From: Pseudo-nitzschia pungens | Lineage: Eukaryota; Bacillariophyta; Bacillariophyceae; Bacillariales; Bacillariaceae | Direction: 5' to 3' | Length of the DNA stretch: 64,000 nucleotides | NCBI GenBank assembly: GCA_037355855.1 | Contig: CM074760.1 | Span: 4,332,501 to 4,396,500 of the forward strand | Shown: piece by piece, positions 45,038 to 54,671 of the stretch | Numbering within the stretch: the first letter of the stretch is position 1 | Layout: the number at the start of each line of letters is the position of its first letter | Notes under the pieces: generated by a model | Told to the model about the DNA's origin: nothing | What the model saw: the letters and a program-made list of their open reading frames with translations, nothing else | Databases searched by the model: none | Translations under genes and position numbers: made by a program

Positions 45038-46908
45038 ATGTTTCTTGGTATGGTGAATTTTTACAGGGACATGTGGAAGCGCCGCTCCCATATCCTTGCC
45101 CCCCTCAACAAGCTGGCAGGCAAGAAGGGAAAAATGAACTGGTACTGGGTCCCAGCAGAGCAGAAAGCTTTCATGGAGGCAAAGAGGATGCTTGCAGAGG
45201 AAGCAAAACTCACATTCCCGGATTTTACCAAATCATTTCAGCTCTACTCAGACGCCAGTGACATAAAACTGGGAGCAAATGTATGCCAAGATGGCAAACC
45301 CCTTGGTTTCTACACAAGGAAACTGAACTCAGCGCAGCTCAACTACACTGTGGGAGAAAAAGAACCCCTTGGTAAAGTGGAAGGGTTAAAGGCGTTCGAA
45401 GGGATCCTACGAGGACAGGATGTAACGATCCACACAGATCACCTGAATCTGCTGTACCAGCAGATGCCCACCCAAAGAATGGTCTGGTGGAGACTCCTCA
45501 TGGAGGAGTTCCATCCGGTAGTTAAGCATGTTGCTGGCAAAGATAATGATGCAACAGACGCGCTGTCCGGACTGGACATCACTGATGATCCAGCAGATAC
45601 AGTGGAATGGCTACCACCAAATAAGCCCCTCACTTACACGGATGAGGAAGAGCACCTCCGGCAACTCCTATTCCCACTTGGAGAAGAAGCGCCGGAAGAA
45701 TTCCTGGGCAATAGTGCATTCCCACTTGCTCCGGATATGATCCAGTTCTACCAGCAAAAGGACACACGGATCACAAGTGCTCTGGAAAAAGACAGTCGAC
45801 TAACCACCAAAGTGTGGAAGGGTACAGTCTAAAAGGGTACAGTCTAATCCACAAAGAAGGGAAGATCCTGATTCCCGACAAACTCAAGGAAAGAGTCATG
45901 GAGTGGTACCACACAATGCTGGTACACCCTGGAAAAAAGAGAATGGAACAGAGCATACGCTCAGTGTTCACCTGGAAATGCTTGAGGAAGGACATCCAGG
46001 ACCTCTGTAAGCACTGCCACACATGCCAGATGTTTAAGAAAAGTGGCTGGAAGAAGTATGGACTACTACCGGAGAAAATAGCAGAGGTTACCAAATGGCA
46101 GAGGGTCAATGTGGACCTCTGGGGACCTGCAACTGTCCACAACAAGAATGGTAAAGATTACCATATCCATGTTCTCACCATGGTGGACCCAGTAACTGGA
46201 TGGTTTGAACTGGCCCACCTGAAGGACTCACCAAATGCAGCAGAAACTCAACGTTTGTTGGACAGTACCTGGCTAGCAAGATATCCGCGCCCAAAGGAAA
46301 TTGGCTTTGACGGTGGGAGTGAGTTCAAAGCAGAGTTCCAAGAGCTCTGTGATAACATGGGAATGAAAAGAAAGCCGAGTGGCGCTTGGAACCCCCAATC
46401 CAATGCTCTACTGGAAAGGATCCACCAGGTACTGAAAGACTGCCTACTGTCGTTCAACCTGGAAAACAGAGACCTCCACGAGAAGGACCCTTTTGAGGAA
46501 TTCACCACCAAGGCAGCATATGCCATCTGTAGCGCCATCCATACCACCCTGGGGTATTCCCTGGCACAATTGGTGTTTGGAAGGGACATGTTCATGCTGG
46601 TGAACTTCCCAGTGGATTGGGAAGCAATCCAAGCAAGACAGCAGAAAAGCATCCACGAGAGCAATGTCAGGGAGAACCACAAGAGGATCCCCCATATCTA
46701 TAAGGAAGGAGACTATGTCACCCTGGAAAGGAAGGGCATTATTCCAAAACTATCCTTCCCCTGGCAAGGACCTTACAAGATCTTGAAGGCCCACGATAAT
46801 GGAACTGTAACTATTGAAACTGCTCCCTTTGTAACCGATCGGGTTAACATCAGGAGAGTCCATCCCTATTATTGCAGGGATAGCACTAAGATGGAGGAGC
46901 AATTGTAA
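45038..46908 (+). pseudogene. Gypsy family 2 pol remnant: RNase H and integrase
   Basis: First frame (45038-45832) starts at MFLGMVNFYRDMWKRR, the end of RT, and includes RNase H with YSDASD and HTDHLN. It ends at a tandem duplication of GGGTACAGTCTAAAA near 45821-45850, which together with a base change breaks the frame. The second frame (45814-46908) holds the integrase HHCC finger (HTCQMF), core (VDLWGP, FDGGSEF, NPQSNALLERI) and the C-terminal GPY module ending RVHPYYCRD. No protease or RT palm. Confidence 0.9.
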
Positions 46909-46926
46909 CAGTGCCATGGAAGAGCA

Positions 46927-47141
46927 TGCTGTGCACTGGATTACAGTCACGAGTCCACTTGTGATTGGAATACGGTTAGCGAGTCTCCGGATCGCCAACA
47001 AGGAGACAGCTTCCAGATCTGATAGCAATATTAAAGTTATTTAAATACGTATATTATTATTATTATTAGACTAATCAACAGAGCTCACAATTTGCATATC
47101 ACTACTATCGTAAACATTACTAGTAGACCTGGGGTGTGGCA
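46927..47141 (+). repeat. 3' LTR of old gypsy family 2 copy
   Basis: TGCTGTGCACTGG...GGTGTGGCA, clearly diverged from the 177-bp LTR of the complete copy and lengthened by 38 bp of LINE tail at 47030-47067. Confidence 0.85.
47030..47067 (+). mobile_element. 38-bp LINE 3' tail inserted in a gypsy LTR
   Basis: Between GATAGCAAT and AGACTAATC, which are adjacent in the intact LTR, lie 38 bp matching the last bases of the LINE 3' UTR (ATTAAAGTTATTTAAATACG) followed by TATATT and (ATT)n. Both 3' hairpins are absent except the last bases. No clear target duplication. Confidence 0.85.
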
Positions 47142-47143
47142 CT

Positions 47144-47320
47144 TGCCGTGCACCGGAATACAGTCACGAATCCGTTCGTGATTGGATTACGATTAGCGAG
47201 TCTCCTTATCGCCGAATACAGGAGACTGCCGGAAAGCAATAGCAATAGACTAATCAATAGCTCTCACAATTTGCATATCACTACTACTTTCTAAATCACT
47301 AGTAGACCCGGGGTATGGCA
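47144..47320 (+). repeat. 5' LTR of complete gypsy family 2
   Basis: TGCCGTGCACC...GGGTATGGCA, 177 bp, short for a gypsy LTR; matches 52802-52978 base for base by eye. Confidence 0.95.
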
Positions 47321-47334
47321 TGATTTTAAAATCA
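47321..47334 (+). promoter_or_regulatory. Palindrome at primer-binding position of gypsy family 2
   Basis: TGATTTTAAAATCA, a perfect 14-bp palindrome directly abutting the 5' LTR. The inverted old LTR at 53114-53283 has the same site with one change (TGGTTTTAAAATCA). I recognise no tRNA complement. Confidence 0.5.
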
Positions 47335-48063
47335 AGCTGAGCGCTGATGACCATGAGCAGAAAGAGATCGATCGGCCAAGGCGCCGACGAGACCGAAAGA
47401 CTGCCAAAAATGGAGGCGCAAAGAAGCAAAAACAGGGAGAAGGATATCCAGTGTCTGCAGCACAAGGAAGACCGACCCCAGCAACTGTTGGCGCCCAAAG
47501 AAGGGAGCAACAGCAGCAACAGAGACACCTAAGTACCTCAACAGGACCATGGTCGACAACAGAAACAAAGAAATAATAAAATAAGTGTCGAAAAAGTGAC
47601 ACATAATCCAGTGAGTGGACTAATTGGACCAACACTGAGTGGATGGACAGACCGAATAGGGGATGCCAACCAAAACCGAAGCATACGGATATCCGGAAAG
47701 GTATATAATGAATACCTAAACACCACCAATCCCACGGGAAACGGGAAGTGGGACCGGCCCGGTGAACGCTTAATAGAGAAGCAACGCCGGAGAACCACGG
47801 GAATCGAATCCCACGAAATAAAAACAGAAACAACTCCGGAGAACCACAGGATTCCCGGGAACTAAAGAGAGAAACAACTCCCACCACTGGACAAACCAGG
47901 GGGAAAACCAGTTACAACACGAGTTATCACGAGAACAGTGCAAAAATCCAGCAAAAGGACTGGAGGAACTGAGCAATCACTTTTGCTCAATTTCAACACA
48001 AGCAACAAAGATAACAGAAATAGTGTAACTAAAGTAACTTAATAAACAGCTGATTAAATCACC
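47335..48063 (+). other. Gypsy family 2 leader
   Basis: About 730 bp between the palindrome and the gag ATG, with several upstream ATGs and short frames but no conserved product seen. Presumably holds packaging signals; that is inference. Confidence 0.6.
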
Positions 48064-49503
48064 ATGGCGACCAAAGGAACCAAACTAAAACCTTTCAACA
48101 TCACACGGGAGGACTGGCCGGAAGACGCCAACACCGTAAAGATGAATGTAGACAGCGAACAAGGTGGAATCGCATTCAGCGACTACTTGAAGGTCCTCAA
48201 TGGTACTGAAAGACCAGAACTCTTCCTTACCTGGAAGAGAGACTTTGACCAGAAAATTGCTGGCAATGACAAACTCAACGGAGACCAAAAATTGGAGGTC
48301 CTACAGAGAATCCTCTCTATTGAGGCACTCGGACTTGTCCAGCGGACGCTCGCGCGGACCTACTTGGCCGAACCAACCCATAAGGTCCATCACACCAGAC
48401 ACGTACAGAAAAAGATCCAAGAGATCGAACAAAGGGACCAAGCAAACATCCTGCTATCAATGGGGCAAGACGCCACCGAAACTCCCACGGGAGCCTCCAA
48501 GGAGACGGCAAAGGAGCAAGCTCCAAACGCCGACAAAGCCGACACAGCCAAGGCGAGCTCGGACAAAGCATCGGAGACCGACAACCTCGAGTCTCCAATC
48601 CCAAAGAAAAAGGTCGCAAGCGCCCTCATCCAGTACTACCAATCCCAGGAGTACAGAAAGGATGTCATCGAGGAATGCATGCATTCCCTCAAGCTCAAAA
48701 TCTTTGGCAATGACCAACACGGCAAGCGCTCGTATATCGTCCTCCGCCGATTCATGCGAGGCATGCGCGTGGACCTCAAACATGGCATTAGAGCCTGGGC
48801 CAATCGAATGGCCGAACTCCAAAGCTACCTCCCAGAATGCCTCTGGGAATGTGGCAGTGACCAAATGGAAACACCAAGAAGTTTCACCCAAGGAGAACTG
48901 AAGGAAATCCTGGATTCCAACATGACCCACTCCCAACGCGAGAAACTGGAGCACATTAGTTGGGACCTCTACACCCACTCCTTTAACACCACCATCGACA
49001 AGCTCGAAAATCTGGAACTCACCATCCGGAAGGAAGCAGTAATGCAACAACGCATCACCGACCTCGAAAAGCAGACCGGTGTCACCAAGAAGACCCCCAA
49101 GGCCGCATCTGGGGGAGGAACCCACCACGGGAAATCCCCTGGCAAAAAGAAGCGCCCTATGGACAACAGCAACAAACAGCTATGCAAGACCTGTGGCAAG
49201 GTCCATGCCGGCAAATGCTGGAAACTAACCGGCGGACCCCCCAAGAAGGGAAAGTTCGACCGGGAGACCATCAACTTGCTCAAGGAGCATTTTGTGGCAA
49301 AAGAACAAGACTCAGACGCTGAGCAACACTCCAAACCCCACTGGGGAAGGAACCTATCGAACCACGAGTACTCTTATGTACTGGCCACGGCCCAAGCTGA
49401 CCACGAAGTCTCCGATGACGAGATCGACATCTCCGAACGGGAACTCAAAGAGTACAGAAGAAAGTACAGAAAGACCTTTAAAAAGAAAGGATCCCACAAC
49501 TGA
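48064..49503 (+). CDS. gag: Gag of gypsy family 2
   Basis: 479 aa, start in CACCATGGCG, a good eukaryotic initiation context. The N-terminal 100 residues are followed by an Ala/Lys/Asp-rich linker (about 130-180), a capsid-like helical region (SALIQYYQSQEYRKDVIEE, GIRAWANRMAELQSYLP), a basic stretch (HHGKSPGKKKRP) and a zinc knuckle CKTCGKVHAGKC (374-385) for RNA packaging. The C-terminus is acidic then basic. The frame ends in TGA at 49501-49503 and pol follows in the same frame with ATG as the very next codon. Intact and near-consensus in appearance. Confidence 0.9.
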   Translation: MATKGTKLKPFNITREDWPEDANTVKMNVDSEQGGIAFSDYLKVLNGTERPELFLTWKRDFDQKIAGNDKLNGDQKLEVLQRILSIEALGLVQRTLARTYLAEPTHKVHHTRHVQKKIQEIEQRDQANILLSMGQDATETPTGASKETAKEQAPNADKADTAKASSDKASETDNLESPIPKKKVASALIQYYQSQEYRKDVIEECMHSLKLKIFGNDQHGKRSYIVLRRFMRGMRVDLKHGIRAWANRMAELQSYLPECLWECGSDQMETPRSFTQGELKEILDSNMTHSQREKLEHISWDLYTHSFNTTIDKLENLELTIRKEAVMQQRITDLEKQTGVTKKTPKAASGGGTHHGKSPGKKKRPMDNSNKQLCKTCGKVHAGKCWKLTGGPPKKGKFDRETINLLKEHFVAKEQDSDAEQHSKPHWGRNLSNHEYSYVLATAQADHEVSDDEIDISERELKEYRRKYRKTFKKKGSHN

Positions 49504-52500
49504 ATGGCCAATACCATCCACACCGGACCACGCATAATCAATCGATTTGCGGACGTCTGTGTGGAGGTATTGGACCACAAGGGAAGGGGGAGGATGCTCC
49601 GGGGCCTACTCGACTCCGGGTGCTCCAAATCCATCATACTAAGGCACTTTGTCAACCGAAGTCAACTAATGAACCGAGACCAAAGATCTGTCACCTACAA
49701 CACATATGGAGGCAAGTTCAGAACCAAGTCTGCGGCTTCAGTGGGACTAAGGCTGATAGAATTTTCAAACTCCAAGACCATCAAATGGACCTTCCAAGTG
49801 GATGAGTATCATCACCATGAGGAAGTACCCTATGACATGATTATAGGATCCGATCTAATGGCACAACTGGGACTGGATATAAAATACAGCTCCCGTACGA
49901 TCGAATGGCAGGGTGACTTCATTCCCATGAAGGGGATGGGGGAGCTCTCTGACCCGGACAAATGTGAGGCAGTATTCTTTGCCAACACACAAAGTCCAAT
50001 CCTCCAACAAGAGGAAGAAAGGCAAGCCAAAATCCTGGACGCCGACTACTCCAAAGTCGATATAGATGCTATGGTCAATGACCTGGAGATTACAGACGCG
50101 TCCAAGGAAGCGCTGAAGAAAACACTGAAGAAATTCCCAACACTCTTTGGAGGAGGATTGGGTCTGCTCAAAAATATAGAACCGGTGTCCATTGAACTCC
50201 AACCAGGGGTCAAACCGGTCCGGCAGAGGTACTATTCTGTACCCCATGCCTTTGAACAAGCACTCCGAAAGGAGATCACCAGGCTCTGTGATATTGGAGT
50301 CCTGGAAAAACTCCCCCACGATGACGACTCACCGTGGGCATCCCCTACCTTCTGTCAACCCAAGAAGACAGGGGACATTCGCGTCCTAACCGACTTTCGA
50401 AAGATGAACGCAGCCATCCAAAGGAAACCATTCCCACTACCACGAATAGGGGAAACGATCCAAAGACTACAAAAGTTCAAATCAGCTACGGCGCTGGACT
50501 TGTCCCAAGGATACTATACCATCCCCATCTGCAAGGAGAGCCAAAAGATTTGCTCTACCATTTTACCATGGGGAAAGTATGCCTACAAGCGACTGGCAAT
50601 GGGAATCGCATGCGCACCGGATATCTTCCAGTCCGTCATGATGAACCTCCTAGGGGACCTGGACTACGTCCTTGTCTACATCGATGATATTCTAATCATT
50701 CAACGCGAGGGGGAATCTGAGCAGGATCACCTCGACAAAATCGATACAGTCCTACAGAGACTGGATGATGCTGGCTTTCGCGCCAACCTCAGAAAATCCT
50801 TCTTCATGCAAAAAGAAGTGGAATATCTGGGATTTCTGTTAACAACAGAGGGCATTCAGCCCCAGCCAAAGAAGCTGGAGGCGATGAAGCGCCTGGAACC
50901 CCCCAAGAACACCAAGCAACTCAAGATGTTCCTTGGGATGGTCAATTTCTACAGGGACATGTGGAAGCGCCGCTCCCACATCCTGGCCCCCCTCAACAAG
51001 CTTGCGGGCAAGAAGGGCAAAACAAATTGGTACTGGGGCCCAGCAGAGCAGAAAGCTTTCATGGAGGCGAAGAGGATGCTCGCAGATGAAGCGAAACTCG
51101 CATTCCCGGATTTTACGAAACCATTTCACCTCTACTCAGACGCCAGTGACAGGCAACTGGGAGCAACCGTATGTCAAGATGGCAAACCCCTTGGTTTCTA
51201 CACAAGGAAACTGAACTCAGCGCAGCTCAACTACACTGTCGGGGAAAAAGAACTCCTTGGTATAGTGGAGGGCTTGAAAGCGTTTGAGGGAATCCTACGA
51301 GGACAAGATGTAATTATTCACACAGACCACCTTAACCTGCTCTATCAGCAGATGCCCACCCAAAGGATGGTCCGATGGAGACTCCTCATGGAGGAGTTCC
51401 ACCCCGTAGTCAAGCACGTTGCTGGCAAAGACAACGATGCAGCAGACGCGCTGTCTCGCCTGGACATCACAGATGACCCAGCGGACACAGTGGAATGGCT
51501 ACCACCAAATAAGCCCCTCACCTACGCGGATGAGGAAGAGCACCTCCGGCAACTCCTATTCCCACTTGGAGAAGCGCCGGAAGAATTCCAGGGCAATAGT
51601 GCATTCCCACTTGCCCCGGACATGATTCAGTTCTACCAGCAACAGGACACAGGAATCGTGAATGCTCTGGAAAAAGACAATCGGCTAACCACCAAAATGG
51701 TGGAAGGTTACAACCTAATCCATAAAGAAGGAAAGATCCTGATTCCCGATAAACTCAAGGATAGAGTTATGGAATGGTACCACAGCATGTTGGTCCATCC
51801 CGGAGAAAAGAGAATGGAACAGAGCATACGCTCAGTCTTCACCTGGAAAGGCCTACGGAAGGACGTCCAGGACCTTTGTAAGCACTGCCACACGTGTCAG
51901 ATGTTTAAGAAGAGTGGCCGGAAGAAGTATGGACTACTACCGGAAAAAGCAGCTGAGGTCACCAAATGGCAGAGGGTCAATGTGGACCTCTGGGGACCTG
52001 CAACTGTCCACAACAAGAATGGTAAAGACTACCAAATCCACGTCCTCACCATGGTGGACCCAGTGACCGGATGGTTTGAACTGGCTCACCTGAAGGACTC
52101 CCCAAATGCAGCAGAAACTCAACGATTGTTGGACAGTACCTGGCTGGCAAGATATCCGCGCCCAAAGGAAATTGGCTTTGATGGCGGGAGTGAGTTCAAA
52201 GCAGAGTTCCAAGAGCTCTGCGAGAACATGGGGATGAAAAGAAAGCCCAGCGGGGCTTGGAACCCACAATCCAACTCGGTGTTGGAAAGGATCCATCAGG
52301 TATTAAAGGACTGTCTGTTGTCCTTCAACCTGGAAAACAGGGACCTCCACGAGGAGGACCCTTTTGAGGAATTCACCACCAAGGCAGCATATGCTATCAG
52401 AAGCGCCATCCATACCACCCTGGGGTACTCCCCAGCGCAACTGGTGTTTGGTCGAGACATGTTCATGCCGGTGAACTTCCCAGTGGATTGGGAAGCAATC

Positions 52501-52773
52501 CAAGCAAGGAAGCAGAAGAGCATCCACAAGAGCAACATCAGGGAAAACCAGACGAGGATCCCCCATGTCTATAAAGAAGGAGACTATGTCACCCTGGAAA
52601 GGAAGGGCATTATTCCAAAACTATCCTTCCCACGGCAAGGACCTTACAAGGTGCTCAAGGCCCATGATAATGGAACTGTAACTATTGAAACTGCTCCCTT
52701 TGTAACCGACCGGGTTAACATTAGGAGAGTACATCCCTATTATTGCAGGGATGGCACTGAATCGAACAAGTAA
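49504..52773 (+). CDS. pol: Pol of gypsy family 2: protease, RT, RNase H, integrase
   Basis: 1,089 aa, intact. Retropepsin DSG at 37-39; RT from about 235 with LTDFRKMN, LDLSQGYY and catalytic YIDD at 392-395; RNase H with YSDASD near 543 and HTDHLN; integrase HHCC finger (HSMLVHPGEKR, CKHCHTCQ); integrase core Asp828 (VDLWGP), Asp893 (FDGGSEF) and Glu928 (NSVLERI); and a GPY/F module (RQGPYKVLKAHDNG) near the C-terminus. The PR-RT-RH-IN order and the GPY module define Ty3/gypsy. It starts directly after the gag TGA in the same frame, so expression by readthrough or by reinitiation at its own ATG are both possible. Confidence 0.95.
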   Translation: MANTIHTGPRIINRFADVCVEVLDHKGRGRMLRGLLDSGCSKSIILRHFVNRSQLMNRDQRSVTYNTYGGKFRTKSAASVGLRLIEFSNSKTIKWTFQVDEYHHHEEVPYDMIIGSDLMAQLGLDIKYSSRTIEWQGDFIPMKGMGELSDPDKCEAVFFANTQSPILQQEEERQAKILDADYSKVDIDAMVNDLEITDASKEALKKTLKKFPTLFGGGLGLLKNIEPVSIELQPGVKPVRQRYYSVPHAFEQALRKEITRLCDIGVLEKLPHDDDSPWASPTFCQPKKTGDIRVLTDFRKMNAAIQRKPFPLPRIGETIQRLQKFKSATALDLSQGYYTIPICKESQKICSTILPWGKYAYKRLAMGIACAPDIFQSVMMNLLGDLDYVLVYIDDILIIQREGESEQDHLDKIDTVLQRLDDAGFRANLRKSFFMQKEVEYLGFLLTTEGIQPQPKKLEAMKRLEPPKNTKQLKMFLGMVNFYRDMWKRRSHILAPLNKLAGKKGKTNWYWGPAEQKAFMEAKRMLADEAKLAFPDFTKPFHLYSDASDRQLGATVCQDGKPLGFYTRKLNSAQLNYTVGEKELLGIVEGLKAFEGILRGQDVIIHTDHLNLLYQQMPTQRMVRWRLLMEEFHPVVKHVAGKDNDAADALSRLDITDDPADTVEWLPPNKPLTYADEEEHLRQLLFPLGEAPEEFQGNSAFPLAPDMIQFYQQQDTGIVNALEKDNRLTTKMVEGYNLIHKEGKILIPDKLKDRVMEWYHSMLVHPGEKRMEQSIRSVFTWKGLRKDVQDLCKHCHTCQMFKKSGRKKYGLLPEKAAEVTKWQRVNVDLWGPATVHNKNGKDYQIHVLTMVDPVTGWFELAHLKDSPNAAETQRLLDSTWLARYPRPKEIGFDGGSEFKAEFQELCENMGMKRKPSGAWNPQSNSVLERIHQVLKDCLLSFNLENRDLHEEDPFEEFTTKAAYAIRSAIHTTLGYSPAQLVFGRDMFMPVNFPVDWEAIQARKQKSIHKSNIRENQTRIPHVYKEGDYVTLERKGIIPKLSFPRQGPYKVLKAHDNGTVTIETAPFVTDRVNIRRVHPYYCRDGTESNK

Positions 52774-52788
52774 CCAATTGTAACAGTA

Positions 52789-52801
52789 CCATGGAGGAGC
52801 A
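52789..52801 (+). promoter_or_regulatory. Polypurine tract of gypsy family 2
   Basis: Purine-rich CATGGAGGAGCA stretch immediately before the 3' LTR, the expected plus-strand primer site. Confidence 0.55.
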
Positions 52802-52978
52802 TGCCGTGCACCGGAATACAGTCACGAATCCGTTCGTGATTGGATTACGATTAGCGAGTCTCCTTATCGCCGAATACAGGAGACTGCCGGAAAGCAATAG
52901 CAATAGACTAATCAATAGCTCTCACAATTTGCATATCACTACTACTTTCTAAATCACTAGTAGACCCGGGGTATGGCA
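52802..52978 (+). repeat. 3' LTR of complete gypsy family 2
   Basis: 177-bp direct repeat of 47144-47320, followed by GCACT, the target duplication. Confidence 0.95.
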
Positions 52979-52983
52979 GCACT

Positions 52984-53283
52984 TGAGTGTCTCTCCTCTT
53001 CATGCCCTCATACCTCCAGACTTGGTTATTTTCTCGCTTCCTGCCCAGTGCCATGCAGTTTCTTTGATACTGGGAACTCTCCCACATCAGTGCTCAGCTT
53101 GATTTTAAAACCATGCCACAACCTGGGTGGACTAGTGATTGGAATAGTAGTGATATGCAAATTGTGAGCTCTATCAATTAGTCTATTGGTAGTGATTCCA
53201 ACAGTCTCCTGTAATTGGCAATAAGGAGACTTGCTAATCCTCAGTCCTGAGTGGACTCATATGCTGTAGTCTGATGCACGGCA
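52984..53283 (-). mobile_element. Inverted old gypsy family 2 LTR with leader fragment
   Basis: 53114-53283 on the minus strand reads TGCCGTGCATC...TTGTGGCA and matches the family 2 LTR with many changes. The next 22 bases inward match the palindrome and AAGCTGAGC leader start. From there to 52984 the sequence does not clearly match the intact leader and may be decayed leader or host DNA. Confidence 0.65.
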
Positions 53284-54671
53284 CAGCATCATCATGTTTT
53301 TGTGCCATCAGTCCCTTCCAGCAACAGCAGCAGGAAGAGGAGGAATGTTGATTGATTGCAACTGTATTTTTGTACCGGCACTCACAAAAGACCAGAATTA
53401 TTGTGTTGTTGTTTCTCTGAATTCTCGAAAGACCATGTTCATCGTGTATTTGTATACCAGCATTCAGAAAAGATTGGGATCATTCTGTATTTGGTTCCAT
53501 CTCAGCGCTCACAAAAAATTAGGATCGTCATGTCATTGAAAATTGATCCCAAGATCACAAATATGTGCCAGACGCTACGGTATTTAGCACCGGAGGTAGT
53601 ACATGACTTATCATGACTTTTTTTCAGGCAGTAGACCATGGTTTGGAAATTTGTGCGGGACCTCCAAGTGTTCACATCAGCCTATTTGTTAGCTCCAGGT
53701 GAAGAAGATGGTGTCGTACGGTTTATACTGAAGTGTTTTTGTTATTCAGTGATCCATCATAGGATTCGAAAAGCTCGGTGCAAAGATTGCATGGTAAGAA
53801 AGAATCATGGATATTGAATGCGCTTTAGGTCACAATTGATGGACACAACAATATAGAAGGGATACCTGGTGAGAATTCAAGCCTAAACGTAGTATTCACA
53901 TTCGCTGCATAAACTCTTGAATCTCACAATGGGATATGATTGTCTATGATTTGCGCTGATCTGCGCGTAGGTTTTCTCTACCGTACTTTTATCATAAAAG
54001 AAAATTACTGAAGATCATGTATTTGTAGTCCTAGTACCTTGTTCTGGTGGACAAAAAATCTGAAGGACTTTGGGACTCGGGGACAGAAAGCAGAGGAAAC
54101 CCAGAGATTCGAAAATGTAGTGCACAATATCGACCCTTTTCTACCTTACTTCATTTCACCATTGTCGTATCTAGGAGCACTGTCAGAAGTCGGAGTATCT
54201 GTGCACATCTTGTAAGTGACGTATGCTGCAGCTCAAGCTTTGGTGATTTCGTGGTGTTATTGTGTTCTACGATGACATCAATGCACGACTCCTATGCTGA
54301 GATTTCCTAGAGAAAATTGTACTTCTTTACTGAACGATGCATTAATATGTCGTCAAGTGCATGACATTTCGATGGATTTAAACCCTGGTATTTGTTGAGT
54401 CCTTTCAACGATGTGAGGAAGGGAGCTGAGCTCTGAAACATTAGAGTCATCTTGGTATTTCAAAGGAATGCGTGCTCCTTCGGAAAATAATAGCTGCCCT
54501 CACCGCAAATACTGATCTTGAAACCCAGGACGGTAAGTGCTGAACCCGTTATCTAGAAGCTATTGTCATAACCGAACCCACAGCAATTGACGTCACAAAA
54601 CTCTGGCTTGAATTCTTGTTCGTGCGTCTTGGACGTTTTGTGTCATCGTGTGAAGAGAAGATCAGCTACTG
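53284..54671. other. Intergenic, no gene recognised
   Basis: AT-rich sequence with short frames only; an 87-codon frame at 54047-54310 has no recognisable features. Around 53360-53550 there are loose repeats of TGTATTTNTNTACCNGC and CTCANAAAAGA, possibly a decayed tandem repeat. Confidence 0.5.

Larger units (their letters stand above)
45020..47141 (+). mobile_element. Old truncated Ty3/gypsy family 2 copy with 3' LTR
   Basis: From the end of RT through RNase H and integrase to an LTR at 46927-47141. Strongly similar to the complete copy at 47144-52978 but with substitutions, a frame-breaking duplication and a 38-bp LINE tail in its LTR. Its 5' part is absent at the junction with the LINE D 5' end. 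It was the target of the complete copy (duplicated GCACT at 47139-47143). Confidence 0.85.
47144..52978 (+). mobile_element. Complete Ty3/gypsy family 2 retrotransposon
   Basis: 5,835 bp: LTR, 743-bp leader, gag, pol, polypurine tract, LTR. The two 177-bp LTRs are identical by eye and GCACT is duplicated at 47139-47143 and 52979-52983. Gag and pol are intact, so this copy may be able to transpose. It inserted at the last bases of the LTR of an older copy of the same family. Confidence 0.95.

Noticed and set aside
48457..49128. 223-codon minus-strand frame within gypsy gag, and a 233-codon plus frame at 48200-48901
   Set aside because: Shadows of the intact gag frame; composition is biased and nothing is recognisable.
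54047..54310. 87-codon plus-strand frame as a host gene
   Set aside because: Cys/Ser-rich composition, no recognisable motif, no good splice partners and no supporting context.
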